Source: Longibacter salinarum (GTDB taxonomy: Bacteria; Bacteroidota; Rhodothermia; Rhodothermales; Salinibacteraceae). From it: DNA of 64,000 bases. Positions 26,044 to 35,433 of the stretch are shown here, piece after piece. Each line of letters begins with the position of its first letter. Positions within the stretch are counted from its first letter, which is position 1. The translations under genes were made by a program, and so were the position numbers. A model generated the notes under the pieces. The model was given only the letters and a program-made list of their open reading frames with translations, did no database searches and was not told where the DNA came from. Location: assembly GCF_002554795.1 (NCBI RefSeq), contig NZ_PDEQ01000001.1, positions 558,001-622,000 on the forward strand, given 5' to 3'.

Positions 26044-26090
26044 AGCCGCCGGTGTTCGCCCAATAGCGAAGGCCGGCGGCTCTTCTCTTG
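26044..26090 (+). terminator. Terminator upstream of the copper operon
   Basis: AGCCGCCGG pairs perfectly with CCGGCGGCT, extended by an inner TTCGC/GCGAA stem, and is followed by a pyrimidine run (CTTCTCTT). Confidence 0.7.
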
Positions 26091-26176
26091 TACGGGCGAG
26101 ACGCCAACGGTCCCCTCCCCTTTCCTATATCGAAATGGGAACAGACAAGAAGCTGGACGATCTAACTGAATGCAGA

Positions 26177-26196
26177 TACCCTACCCCCCTACCCCT
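26177..26196 (+). promoter_or_regulatory. TACCC-rich region before the copper operon
   Basis: Three TACCC half-sites lie in 20 bases just upstream of the copper chaperone gene. CsoR operators usually pair such C-runs with G-runs, which are not obvious here, so this is only a candidate binding region. Confidence 0.25.
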
Positions 26197-26213
26197 GATA
26201 TCCCCTCAGCGTG

Positions 26214-26429
26214 ATGATGACCGACAAGCGTGAGATTACTCTTTCGATCGATGGAATGAATTGCCAGCATTGCGTCGGTGCGGTACGCGAGGCCCTATCC
26301 TCTGTCGATTCAACGGACGTTGTTAAGGCCGATATCGGAACGGCAACGGTGCGCTTCGACGAGAGTATCGCAAGTCGTGAACGCCTTATCACGGCCGTAG
26401 AGGAAGCCGGTTATACGGTCTCTGCGTAG
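26214..26429 (+). CDS. copZ: Copper chaperone (HMA domain, CopZ-like)
   Basis: A single heavy-metal-associated domain of about 71 residues. The metal-binding motif is GMNCQHC (two cysteines in MxCxxC). The rest follows the ferredoxin-like fold, with VVKADIGTATVRFDES and ITAVEEAGYTV at the end. The frame starts with GTG at 26211 followed by two ATG codons; ATG at 26214 was taken. CopZ-type proteins pass Cu(I) to the CopA ATPase and the CsoR repressor, both encoded directly downstream. This order suggests one copper-induced operon. Confidence 0.88.
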   Translation: MMTDKREITLSIDGMNCQHCVGAVREALSSVDSTDVVKADIGTATVRFDESIASRERLITAVEEAGYTVSA

Positions 26430-26467
26430 ATTCACCGCTCAGTTTTTGGACTCAGCTCACGGCTTTC

Positions 26468-26749
26468 ATGGACATCAATGATGCAAAACGGTCAGACATC
26501 GCCAATCGTCTCAAGCGGATTGAAGGGCAGGTCCGGGGCCTCCAGCGCATGGTCGATGACGACCGCTACTGTGGCGACATCCTGAACCAGATCGCGTCTG
26601 TCCAGCAGGCCCTGCGGTCGGTCGGAAAAATCGTAACGCGGAATCATCTTGAGACGTGCGTCACCGATGCGCTCCGCTCGGGCAACCGCGAAGCGGCCGA
26701 GGAAACCTACGATGAGGTGATGGACCTCCTTTTCGATCAAATCAAGTAG
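26468..26749 (+). CDS. csoR: CsoR-family copper-sensing repressor
   Basis: A 93-residue all-helical protein of the metal-sensitive repressor (DUF156/CsoR) family. [16 protein letters not shown] (residues 14-29) is the family core. The Cu(I) ligands are in the expected pattern: C35 (RYCGDIL), H60 and C64 (RNHLETC). CsoR represses copper genes and leaves DNA when it binds Cu(I). It sits 38 bases after the chaperone gene and 94 bases before the ATPase gene, so it should control this operon. Confidence 0.9.
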   Translation: MDINDAKRSDIANRLKRIEGQVRGLQRMVDDDRYCGDILNQIASVQQALRSVGKIVTRNHLETCVTDALRSGNREAAEETYDEVMDLLFDQIK

Positions 26750-26843
26750 ACCGCTATCATCCCGGCTTCGCGGTGCGCTCGTTGACCTTCAGAAACCGAC
26801 GCTCACGGGCGACGCTGACTCCCTTCTGCAAATCTCCCCACTC

Positions 26844-29408
26844 ATGGACGCCCCCACCGAAGAAACGCTTTCTGACGAGACCTGCGAGGTCCCAGCCCAA
26901 AAATCCCGACCGCAGGCTGATTCCACCCTCAGAACGAATGGGGCCGCACAAACGGTTACGCTTCCCGTCACCGGGATGCACTGTGCATCTTGCAGCTCCC
27001 GCGTAGAGAAGCGCCTAGCGGAAGACTCGAACGTGCGATCTGTGTCCGTCAACCTTGCAACCGAGACGGCAGCCATCGTTCTCAAGGACGAAAATACGGC
27101 GTCAAACTCTCTTCTTCCCCACCTCATCGATGTTGTAGAAGACGCGGGGTACGGCGTCGCGACGCGAACGCTGACCCTGGAGATCGAAGGGATGCACTGC
27201 GCGTCGTGCTCATCGAGCGTCGAACGCGCGCTCAAGGGAACCGACGGGGTCATCGATGCGGCCGTCAATCTCGCCACCGAAACCGCGACGATAACCGTTC
27301 TCGAACGCGGGCCGGACCGACGGACGCTCGCCTCGGTCGTCCGCGACGCCGGATATGACGTCAGTGACACCGACGGCGAGGAGTCAACGTCCCTTACGGA
27401 GAAAACGATAGAGAAGGTTGATCAGGCGCGACGCCGAATGTGGGTCGCCTGGGCATACACCGCCCCGATCATGCTGGGCATGATCCTTCATATGGGCTTC
27501 GGCGTGATGTGGCCGAGCGAACCTATTTTTCGTGGCATTATGATCGCGCTCGCGCTACCCGTTCTCGCCGGGGTCGGTCGTGAGACGTTCCGCAGCGGGA
27601 TAAAAGCGTTGTTGAATGGCGGCGCGAATATGGACTCCCTCATCGTTCTCGGTACGTCCGCGGCGTTCATTACCGGACCACTCGCCTACTTCATGTCGGT
27701 GGCCAGCTATGCGGGCGTATCAGCGATGATCATGGCGTTCCACCTGACCGGTCGATACATCGAGGAGTCGGCAAAGGGCCGGGCGTCGGAGGCGATTCGC
27801 AAGCTCATGGAGCTGGAAGCCAAAACCGCCGTCGTGCTCCAGAACGGCGACGAGGTGGAGATCGACGTAGCAGACCTGCAGCCTGGAGACGTGATGGTCG
27901 TCCGCCCCGGTGAGAAGATTCCCACGGACGGCGAGGTTGTCGACGGATACAGCGCAGTCGACGAGTCAATGGCTACCGGAGAGTCGATGCCCGTGGAGAA
28001 GGGAGTCGGCGATGAAGTCATCGGCGCAACCGTAAACCAGGATGGTGTCCTGCAGGTGCGCGCCACTCGCGTCGGATCGGACACGTTCCTATCACAGGTT
28101 GTCCGACTCGTTGAAGAGGCGCAGGGCACCAAGGTCCCGATTCAGGCCGTAGCCGATCGGGTAACGGGATGGTTCGTTCCGGCCGTAATTGGCGTGGCGA
28201 TAACCACCTTCCTGCTATGGTTCCTCTTCCCCTCGGGAATGCACGTCCTTGCTGAATGGGGCGCCTTCTTGCCGTGGGTCGAGCCGGGTTTGTCTACACT
28301 GACGCTGGCGATCTCCTCGATGGTCGCGGTCTTCGTCATCGCCTGTCCGTGCGCGCTCGGTCTCGCGACACCGACGGCCCTGATGGTCGGCAGCGGTCTC
28401 GGCGCCGAAAACGGGATCTTGATCCGCTCCGGTGAAGCCATTCAGACGCTGAAGGACGTGGACATGATCGTCTTTGACAAAACGGGTACGATCACTCGTG
28501 GCGAGCCGGAGGTGACCGACGTGGTTGTCATGGCATCCAATACCAGTCCCTCTGAAGACGACATCGTCAGACTCGCAGCGGCAGCCGAACGCGGGAGCGA
28601 GCACCCGCTTGGGCGATCCGTCGTGCAGTATGCCGAGGACAAGTACAAAGAGATTCCGTCCGCAACTGACTTCGAGGCCGTGCGCGGTAAAGGGATTCGC
28701 GCGACCGTTGAGGGGCGGCGCATCGTTATCGGGACGCGGCGACTGATGTCGGAGGAGAACCTTGACCCTGCTACTGCAGATGACTCGATGACTGCACTCG
28801 AGCAGGAGGCGAAAACCGCTGTCCTCGTTGCCATCGATAATGTGATCGTTGCCGTCATTGGCATCGCCGACACCCTGAAACCAGAATCAAAAGAGGCGCT
28901 CCAGCAACTGCACGCTGCGGGCATCCAGACTGGAATGCTCACTGGAGATAACGAGCAAACTGCCCGGGCGATCGCAGAAGCTGTTGGCATCGACCACGTC
29001 GTCGCCGAGGTGCTTCCCGACGGCAAGACCGACGAGATTCGGCGTCTTCAGGACGCGTACGGACGGATCGCATTCGTCGGAGACGGCATCAACGACGCTC
29101 CTGCACTCACGCAGGCAGATGTCGGGATCGCCATCGGGACCGGAACGGACATAGCCATCGAAGCGAGCGATGTGACACTCGTCCGCGGGGAACTAACTGG
29201 TGTTGCGGAAGCCCTGTCGCTGAGTCGTGCAACCTTCCGAACGATCCGACAGAATTTATTCTGGGCCTTCTTTTATAACGTCGTCATGATCCCGCTCGCG
29301 GTCATTGGCTGGATGCATCCGGTCCTGGCGGAGATCGCCATGGCGACAAGCTCCATCACGGTCGTCGGAAACGCGAATCGCCTCCGCGGCCACGACCTTG
29401 AGAACTGA
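26844..29408 (+). CDS. copA: Copper-translocating P1B-type ATPase
   Basis: An 854-residue inner-membrane pump that exports Cu(I). It has two N-terminal HMA domains, each with GMHCASCSS (C47/C50 and C119/C122). Eight membrane helices are expected, starting around [20 protein letters not shown]. The actuator motif is TGES, the membrane metal site is C501-P-C503 (ACPCALG), and the phosphorylated Asp is D545 in [21 protein letters not shown] hinge lies near the end, and SATs-type MxSS ([14 protein letters not shown]) is in the last helix. The CPC site and the NxxR-like tail support Cu(I) rather than Zn. It follows csoR and copZ. Confidence 0.95.
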   Translation: MDAPTEETLSDETCEVPAQKSRPQADSTLRTNGAAQTVTLPVTGMHCASCSSRVEKRLAEDSNVRSVSVNLATETAAIVLKDENTASNSLLPHLIDVVEDAGYGVATRTLTLEIEGMHCASCSSSVERALKGTDGVIDAAVNLATETATITVLERGPDRRTLASVVRDAGYDVSDTDGEESTSLTEKTIEKVDQARRRMWVAWAYTAPIMLGMILHMGFGVMWPSEPIFRGIMIALALPVLAGVGRETFRSGIKALLNGGANMDSLIVLGTSAAFITGPLAYFMSVASYAGVSAMIMAFHLTGRYIEESAKGRASEAIRKLMELEAKTAVVLQNGDEVEIDVADLQPGDVMVVRPGEKIPTDGEVVDGYSAVDESMATGESMPVEKGVGDEVIGATVNQDGVLQVRATRVGSDTFLSQVVRLVEEAQGTKVPIQAVADRVTGWFVPAVIGVAITTFLLWFLFPSGMHVLAEWGAFLPWVEPGLSTLTLAISSMVAVFVIACPCALGLATPTALMVGSGLGAENGILIRSGEAIQTLKDVDMIVFDKTGTITRGEPEVTDVVVMASNTSPSEDDIVRLAAAAERGSEHPLGRSVVQYAEDKYKEIPSATDFEAVRGKGIRATVEGRRIVIGTRRLMSEENLDPATADDSMTALEQEAKTAVLVAIDNVIVAVIGIADTLKPESKEALQQLHAAGIQTGMLTGDNEQTARAIAEAVGIDHVVAEVLPDGKTDEIRRLQDAYGRIAFVGDGINDAPALTQADVGIAIGTGTDIAIEASDVTLVRGELTGVAEALSLSRATFRTIRQNLFWAFFYNVVMIPLAVIGWMHPVLAEIAMATSSITVVGNANRLRGHDLEN

Positions 29409-29427
29409 TATTCGACGCACGCGAAGA

Positions 29428-29491
29428 AACGGAAGATGCGGGGCACGGTGGAATCCGAAAAAACGGGTTTGACCGGCCCCGTCTTCGTTTG
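29428..29491 (+). terminator. Possible terminator after copA
   Basis: AAACGGAAGATGCGGGGC can pair with GGCCCCGTCTTCGTTT, with small bulges, around a 30-base loop. It has no clear T run beyond GTTTGT. Low confidence. Confidence 0.3.
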
Positions 29492-29973
29492 TCCCCATGT
29501 GCCCGTCATGACGATGTCGAGCGAGAAGCAACGTTGATCTGGAGCCGATCTACTCCCAGCACCTGCTTCGGACGAGCCGCACAAGCACCGGTTACATCGA
29601 CATGCCTCCCAATTACCACTTAGTAACAACACGGGGGCGCCGTTCACCTCGAGCCCGACAACTGCTTTTCTTCTGGCTCAACGCCGTTTTTCCGCGCATT
29701 GACAGGGCAAATCTTGAGTCGTTGAGATGTTTTGCCCGAACCGGTGCGGTTGACAATTCCCTCATCGCGGCTAGGTTATACTACGGTCGATGCTGAGAAG
29801 TCAAATTCGGAGCCATCCGAAGGCATGAGAGGGCCCGTGTACTCGCAGGTTCGCTCGGTCCACGATGTGGCTGCCCGGACGTGCTCGCCCCCCTGCAGAT
29901 TAGATTCATCGTCTCCTCTCCTTTAACGACCTCGTCCAGCATCGGTAGCATGGAAGATCGCGTCATCCCCATC
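29492..29973. other. Intergenic, no feature recognised
   Basis: Nearly 500 bases with only short, opposed open frames. No repeat or RNA gene recognised. Confidence 0.4.
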
Positions 29974-30375
29974 ATGTCCGACTCCGCCACGAACGATTCC
30001 ACCGGCGGTCAGACCGGCGTCCGTCTCCGCCCACACGGCTATTTCTCGCTCCCGGATTGGCAGCCTGAAGCGATGGAAGCGTTGCGAGACGCGATCCACA
30101 CCCGAAACACGGAGATCCGCCTTACCCACGGGGAATGGACGATCGGAGCCTACGGCTTGGAATCGACGACGAACGTGAATGCGATCGGCGAAGGTGATCT
30201 TCATCCACCCGACCGACTAAACGGCGCCGTTGCTTATTTCTGTAGCTACCAGAATGGTCTCGACAGCCCGATTGTTTACGCAGCGTCCACCTCGGTCGAC
30301 GAGCTGGTCGAATGGGTCCGAAGCGCTCCACTGAAAGCCCGCCGCGAAGCTCGGGACGAAGGGCAACCGCTCTAA
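29974..30375 (+). CDS. Hypothetical protein
   Basis: ATG at 29974 (MSDSATNDSTGGQTGVRLRP) gives 133 residues; an ATG at 29950 is also possible. The sequence has HGYFSLPDWQPEAMEALRDA, a strand-rich middle (EIRLTHGEWTIGAYGL) and SVDELVEWVRSAPLKARREA at the end. The frame overlaps the 3' end of the opposite MerR gene by four bases. It has no signal peptide or membrane segment. I do not recognise a family; coding is supported by length and composition only. Confidence 0.55.
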   Translation: MSDSATNDSTGGQTGVRLRPHGYFSLPDWQPEAMEALRDAIHTRNTEIRLTHGEWTIGAYGLESTTNVNAIGEGDLHPPDRLNGAVAYFCSYQNGLDSPIVYAASTSVDELVEWVRSAPLKARREARDEGQPL

Positions 30376-30833
30376 AGTTGCTGCTGCAACCGCACGAGAA
30401 AATCGCGCAGGTCCTGGAGTTGATCACGGAACGCTTTTCTTCCATGGACGCCTTCGCGGTCGAGAACGGCGCGAGCTCCAGCAATCGTATACATCTCTTC
30501 TTTCAGTAGATGCTGGATTCGCTGCACGATGTCGACGTCCGCCTCCGTGTAGATTCGACGCCCGGCTGCGTCCTTTCCAGGTGAGAGATGCTCGAACTCG
30601 CTCTCCCAGTACCGCAGTACGTGGGCTTCAAGATCGACGCGTTCGGCTACCTCTCCAATCGTGTACCTCTCCGGTCGCGGTCGATCTCCGGATTCTGTGT
30701 CTGTCACGTCGTCCTCTGCGTCTTCCGGCGACGCGGACGTTGGCCTGTCTTCCATATTGGACTCGGTGGACATTGCTTGAGAAAAGAGGTCCGCAGGTTG
30801 TGCGGAGTCAGGCACGGTTGAAGAGTCGGACAT
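30372..30833 (-). CDS. MerR-family transcriptional regulator
   Basis: ATG at 30833 gives 153 residues. The open frame runs on to 31940, but that part is antisense to the DMT transporter gene and was dropped. The first 50 residues are acidic and disordered. The winged-helix MerR domain covers about 55-125: RYTIGEVAERVDLEAHVLRY, then WESEFEHLSPGKDAAGRRIY. Leu-rich helices finish the protein. It lacks a cysteine-rich metal site, so a metal sensor is unlikely; the WESEF form resembles regulators of the HspR/SoxR-like broad group. It is divergent from the DMT exporter. Confidence 0.85.
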   Translation of the reverse strand: MSDSSTVPDSAQPADLFSQAMSTESNMEDRPTSASPEDAEDDVTDTESGDRPRPERYTIGEVAERVDLEAHVLRYWESEFEHLSPGKDAAGRRIYTEADVDIVQRIQHLLKEEMYTIAGARAVLDREGVHGRKAFRDQLQDLRDFLVRLQQQL

Positions 30834-30980
30834 GTCGGTCGATCGTCGACAGAGCGTGGGAAGAAAGCTACTGTGATTTAACGGTCCAGAAGCCGTAAGT
30901 GCAACCCATCCGCATTGACCGGGCACGACGTCTGCTGCATCTTGCGAGCACCGCGTCCATCCCCTATCTGCGATCTGCCT

Positions 30981-31898
30981 GTGCCGACTGATTCCTGGAA
31001 ATCCGACGCCTCTCTCCTCCTCGTCGTCCTGATCTGGGGCGCGAATTTCCCCATCCTTAAGGTGGCACTTGAGGCGATGCCGATTCACGTGCTGAACGTG
31101 TTTCGCTTCATCGTATCCGCGGGCGTCCTGGGAAGCATGTACCTCTGGAGCCGCAGAGGCCAGGATATGGCGACATTCTTTGCCCCATTCAAGCGCCATG
31201 CACGACGCCTCATCGTTCTGGCTCTTATCGGATACGTGTTCTACCAGGTGTGCTTCGTGGTCGGCGTCAATAATACGACGGCGGGAAGTGCGGCACTCAT
31301 CATGACGAGCGCACCGATGTGGACAGCCGTCGTCGGGCAAATAGCCGGTACAGAATATCTTGGACGCTTCGCCTGGATCGGACTCGCGGTATCGATGCTC
31401 GGCACCGCGTTCGTCGTGGCCGCAGGATCCGAGACCGTGGCCGTGGGCGCCGGCTCCCTGTTCGGAAATGCTGTGATCCTGCTGGGCGCCATTCTGTGGG
31501 GAGCCTACACGGCGCTGAACAAACCCGTCGTGAGCGATATTTCCCCAGTCGCTGCCACCTTCTTCGGTATCATGATCGCGCTCCCCGTGCTCGCCGGCAT
31601 TGGTGCTCCGTACGCGTCGGGCGTCGCCTGGGGCGAGGTCGACCTCTGGGTCTGGCTTGCCATTATTTTCAGTGGCGGCCTCTCCACGGGGATCGCCTTC
31701 GTGATATGGAACACCGCCGTGCGAAATGTGGGCGCCTCGAACACGGCGATCTACAACAACCTCGTGCCCCTGGTCGCGCTGGCGGGTGGCGTTCTCTTCC
31801 TCGACGAGACCGTAAATGCCTGGCAGATCGCAGGGGGCGTCCTCATCATTGCCGGCCTGGTGCTCGTGCGACGGTACCGTCTGCGTGAGGCGGCTTGA
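30981..31898 (+). CDS. DMT-superfamily (EamA) transporter
   Basis: GTG at 30981 (VPTDSWKSDASLLLVVLIWG) gives 305 residues. The frame is open back to 30915, but that leader is not membrane-like. Ten hydrophobic segments are arranged in two EamA repeats; both halves keep the pattern with Trp-Gly near the start of a repeat (LIWGANFPILK, and LWGAYTALNKPVV at the second) and end in VGVNNTTAGSAALI/VGASNTAIYNNLVP. EamA proteins usually export metabolites or amino acids; the substrate is unknown. Divergent from the MerR gene, which may control it. Confidence 0.88.
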   Translation: MPTDSWKSDASLLLVVLIWGANFPILKVALEAMPIHVLNVFRFIVSAGVLGSMYLWSRRGQDMATFFAPFKRHARRLIVLALIGYVFYQVCFVVGVNNTTAGSAALIMTSAPMWTAVVGQIAGTEYLGRFAWIGLAVSMLGTAFVVAAGSETVAVGAGSLFGNAVILLGAILWGAYTALNKPVVSDISPVAATFFGIMIALPVLAGIGAPYASGVAWGEVDLWVWLAIIFSGGLSTGIAFVIWNTAVRNVGASNTAIYNNLVPLVALAGGVLFLDETVNAWQIAGGVLIIAGLVLVRRYRLREAA

Positions 31899-32033
31899 AG
31901 CAACAAGGAAAACGCTCCCAAGAGTAGCATCGCCCTGCATCCGTTCGTCAATACAGCCCCCCCTACATCCTCATCCGATGCTCAAGGATTGGAGCGATTT
32001 CACTCGCACTGGCTACGTTATCACGACCATGGC

Positions 32034-35000
32034 CTACACACCAATCACATCGAACGAGGAGCCTGTGACCGGATCCTTCTCGACTTCGATCCGAACGGGA
32101 AACGCCTGCTTCAACTCCTGCAGGTGCGTGATGACGAGAATCTTGGAGAAGTCCTCCCGAACCGCCTGAATCGCCTCGACCAGTCGCTCGATGCCCTCAC
32201 GGTCCTGCGTGCCGAAGCCCTCATCGATCACGAGCGTCCGAACCCGCACGCCGCTCCGTTCCGCCAGCAGTTGGGCTAGGGCGAGACGTAGAGCAAAATT
32301 GACACGGAAGCTTTCCCCGCCTGAGAACGTCTCATACGGACGAGGAACGCCCTGCTCATCCGTAATGATGATCTCCAGGGTCTCCTTCGTACCGCCCGTC
32401 TTCTTATCCTTGAGCGTCTCCAGCCGCACGTTCATCTTGCCATCGGTCAATCGGTCGAGAAGCACATTTGCGCGCTCCTCAATCTCCGGCAGCGTTTCTT
32501 CGATGATGAGAGACGGAATGCCGTGCTTGCCGAAAGCGCGCCGCAGATGTTTATACAATTGCTGCTGACGCTTCGCTTCCTTTCGCGCCTTCCGAGCAGC
32601 GGTGATCGCCTTCCGGTCTTCCCGGGCCTGGTCGAGTCGTTCGTCGAGCATGCCGAGACGCTTCTGGAGCTCATTCAGACTCGTCTCCGCAGACTGCACT
32701 TCCTCTGCCTTTCTCTCTTGCTTGTTTTGAACCGCCGCCTTCCCCTGGATCTCTTCGTTTAGAGTCGCCAGGGACGACTGCAGTTCTTTTCGCTTCTCTT
32801 TTTCAGCTTCAATCTTTTCACGTACACGCTCGCGTTGCGTCTTCCAGTCATCCCGGTTGCGCTGCGCGTTGACGAGATCCTTCATCCGACCGGCCGCCTC
32901 CTTTAAATCGGCGAGCGTGTTCTTCACCTCACCGAACCGCTGGGGGTCAAAGTCGACGTTCGAAAGCTGTTGCTCCAGTTGTTCGATCTGTTTCGGCAAC
33001 GGAGCGAATGCTTTCCCCGTGTCAAGGGACTCTCGCAGGTTTTCGATCTGCCGTTCCTGGTCCTCGATCTTGCGCTCCAGCTCATCCCGGCGACCTTCGA
33101 GATTATCAATTTCGCGAAGCTGCTCCTTGTACCGATCGACCTGCGCGGCCCGATTGGTGAGCGTCTCGAACGCCTCCGCATCGAAGGCAATCTCGGACAT
33201 CTGCTTTCGGATCGCCTTCTTCTTCTCCCGCAGCTCGTGCCCGTACGCTTTCTCCTGTAGCTTCCGATGCAGCTCCGCCGCGGACTGCCGATCGCTCTGG
33301 AGACTCCGAACATTCTCGTCGCGAGCCCGCTTCTGCTCCAGCAACGTCGCCAGCTTCTCCGCGCTGCCGTCAAGCGGCTTCAACTCCGACTCAATCTCCC
33401 TGTACTTGGTCAGAAGGCGCTCGCGCTTCGTCTTCGACGACTCGATGTTTTGCTCGAGCTCCTTAATCCGTTCGTTCGTCGTGCGGAGCTTGGCCTGAAG
33501 CGTTTCCTCAACCTGTTCCGCGTGAGAGGCGGTAAGGTCCGTTCCACAGGTCGGACAGGCCCCTCCATCGCTCGTCCTAAGTCGCTCAAGAGTCGCTTCT
33601 GCCTCCTCCCGTTCCTCCTTTCGAGCCTCAACTTCTCCGCTGTACTCCTGCAACGTCTCGCGGATCTTCGTCCCGCGTTCTTTTACCTGCTCGAGCTTCG
33701 AATCGAGGGTTTCCTTCCGTTCAAGTTTTACTTTAACTGCCTCAACCTGCTCCGACAGCGCGTCCGTACGTGCCAGTTGCTTCTTCTCTCGCCGAATGCG
33801 TTCCTTCAGGGCATCTAGTTCCCCCTGTAGCTGCTGGCGCATTCCAACGAGACGCGTCTCGATCTGTGAAAGAGATTCTTTCATCGACTCTCGTTGATCG
33901 CGACGCTCGGCCATCTCCTTCGCCTTCGCTTTCGCGTTCCGGGCGGCCTCTAGCTTCTCTTTTAGGTCGCTCTTACGGGAAAGCTTCGGGCGTATCTCTT
34001 TCAGGTTCTTCTGGTTGTTCTTGCGCTCGACCTGGAGACGATTCAACTTTTTCTCGAGCTCGTTGCGGCGTCGCTCGAGCTCTGACGTCTTGGACTCGAT
34101 CTGTTTCTCGATCCCGCGGTGAAGGTCTCGCTTCTCGTCGAGTCGTTCACGCTCTTCCTGAAGCTCCTCGTACCGCTCGTACTCTTGCTGGATTTTCTCG
34201 CTACGCGCTAAAAGATCGTCCGCCCCCTGAATCTTTTTCTGAAGCTCCTCCACCTCCTCGCGGTGAGAAGCCAGCCGTTCGTCAAGATCCTTCACTGTCG
34301 CCGTTACTGACTCGGCCTCTTGCGCCTTTGCACGAAGCGAGGCAAGCCGCTCCGTCAACGCTTTCTCTTCCTCTCGAAGGGATTCAAGTGCATCCGTTTT
34401 CTCCTTGATCTCCGACTGAACCGTACTCCGTTCCTCCTTCCACTCCGGCACATCTTCCAGTGCCTCATTCAGTCGGTCAATCTCTGTCGCCTGTCGCTCG
34501 GCCTCATCGCGTGCCACCTTCATCTTCTCTCGCGCACCCTGGGCGAGCTCCTCGTATCGCGTGAGATTGAGGATGTTGACGAGAATCTCCTTCCGCTGGC
34601 TCGGGCTCTTTTTCGTAAACTCGTCCGAGCGGCCCTGAAGCAGAAATGCCGAGTTGATAAAGGTGTCGTAGTCGAGCCCGACGGTGTCCTCGATGATCGC
34701 CTGCGTCTCCCGCTGGTGCGCGCCGGTCAGGGGCTGGTACGCCTCCTTGTCCGGCTCGTACAGCTGAAACTCAAGATCCGACGTAGTGGTCTTCCCTGTT
34801 GCCGACCGACTGAACGAGCGCTTGACACGATACCGAGCGCCTTCCACATCGAAAGTAAACGTCACCTCCATGTGCCGCGACCCGATACGAATCAGTTCGT
34901 CGTCGGGCTTGCGCTTGCCACTGGACTTACGAGCTTCGCCCCACACCGACCACGTGATCGCGTCCAGGAGAGCCGACTTCCCCTGGCCGTTTCGACCGGA

Positions 35001-35093
35001 CAAGCACGCGACATCGAATGTGTCGAAGTCCAGAACCGGAGCGTCGGTCCCGTAGCTGAGGAAGTTTTGAAGCTCTAGACGAACAGGAACCAC
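32034..35093 (-). CDS. sbcC: SbcC/Rad50-type ATPase
   Basis: A GTG at 35093 opens a 1019-residue SMC-like protein. Walker A is GRNGQGKSALLDAI near residue 33, and the C-terminal half has a signature and Walker B region (TFSGGESFRVNFALRLALA and TLVIDEGFGTQDREG). In between are about 700 residues of coiled coil with a zinc hook GACPTCGTDL near residue 513. SbcC works with the nuclease SbcD (Mre11) on hairpins and double-strand ends. No sbcD is seen next to it in this window. Long antisense frames in the coiled-coil region are shadows. Confidence 0.9.
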   Translation of the reverse strand: MVPVRLELQNFLSYGTDAPVLDFDTFDVACLSGRNGQGKSALLDAITWSVWGEARKSSGKRKPDDELIRIGSRHMEVTFTFDVEGARYRVKRSFSRSATGKTTTSDLEFQLYEPDKEAYQPLTGAHQRETQAIIEDTVGLDYDTFINSAFLLQGRSDEFTKKSPSQRKEILVNILNLTRYEELAQGAREKMKVARDEAERQATEIDRLNEALEDVPEWKEERSTVQSEIKEKTDALESLREEEKALTERLASLRAKAQEAESVTATVKDLDERLASHREEVEELQKKIQGADDLLARSEKIQQEYERYEELQEERERLDEKRDLHRGIEKQIESKTSELERRRNELEKKLNRLQVERKNNQKNLKEIRPKLSRKSDLKEKLEAARNAKAKAKEMAERRDQRESMKESLSQIETRLVGMRQQLQGELDALKERIRREKKQLARTDALSEQVEAVKVKLERKETLDSKLEQVKERGTKIRETLQEYSGEVEARKEEREEAEATLERLRTSDGGACPTCGTDLTASHAEQVEETLQAKLRTTNERIKELEQNIESSKTKRERLLTKYREIESELKPLDGSAEKLATLLEQKRARDENVRSLQSDRQSAAELHRKLQEKAYGHELREKKKAIRKQMSEIAFDAEAFETLTNRAAQVDRYKEQLREIDNLEGRRDELERKIEDQERQIENLRESLDTGKAFAPLPKQIEQLEQQLSNVDFDPQRFGEVKNTLADLKEAAGRMKDLVNAQRNRDDWKTQRERVREKIEAEKEKRKELQSSLATLNEEIQGKAAVQNKQERKAEEVQSAETSLNELQKRLGMLDERLDQAREDRKAITAARKARKEAKRQQQLYKHLRRAFGKHGIPSLIIEETLPEIEERANVLLDRLTDGKMNVRLETLKDKKTGGTKETLEIIITDEQGVPRPYETFSGGESFRVNFALRLALAQLLAERSGVRVRTLVIDEGFGTQDREGIERLVEAIQAVREDFSKILVITHLQELKQAFPVRIEVEKDPVTGSSFDVIGV

Positions 35094-35433
35094 AGATTCG
35101 GACGGAGGGGAAATTCAGCGGATACGTCTGGATATCGCGCGGCGCGGTACCACCGTCAACCGGCTTTCAGCAAAACGGTACACGGAACGCTTTGATTCCG
35201 CATGAGCACGCAATCTTCGAAGCTGGTCGGACGCAGATAATAATTCGAGGCGGGAACCAACGGCCCTCCATCCCTAATCGTCCATGGGAAGAAAACGGAC
35301 GTCGGCCTACGTCTTTTCAATCACAATAGAACGACATATCCGCCAGAAGGTATTTACGTTGCCCAACGCTTGACGTATCTTGAACGTACCTACGCCCAGG
35401 TCCACATCTCCCTTTGCCTAGCCCGACACCGTC
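35094..35433. other. Control region between sbcC and the R2lox gene
   Basis: About 340 bases between divergent starts. No repeat or known operator could be identified. Confidence 0.4.

Noticed and set aside
30834-31940. Long upstream extension of the MerR gene
   Set aside because: It is antisense to the DMT transporter gene, whose membrane-protein pattern is clear, and is rich in His/Asp typical of antisense frames.
33267-35078. Plus-strand frames within sbcC
   Set aside because: They are Arg/Leu/Ser-rich mirror frames of the coiled-coil codons; the sbcC motifs show which strand is coding.
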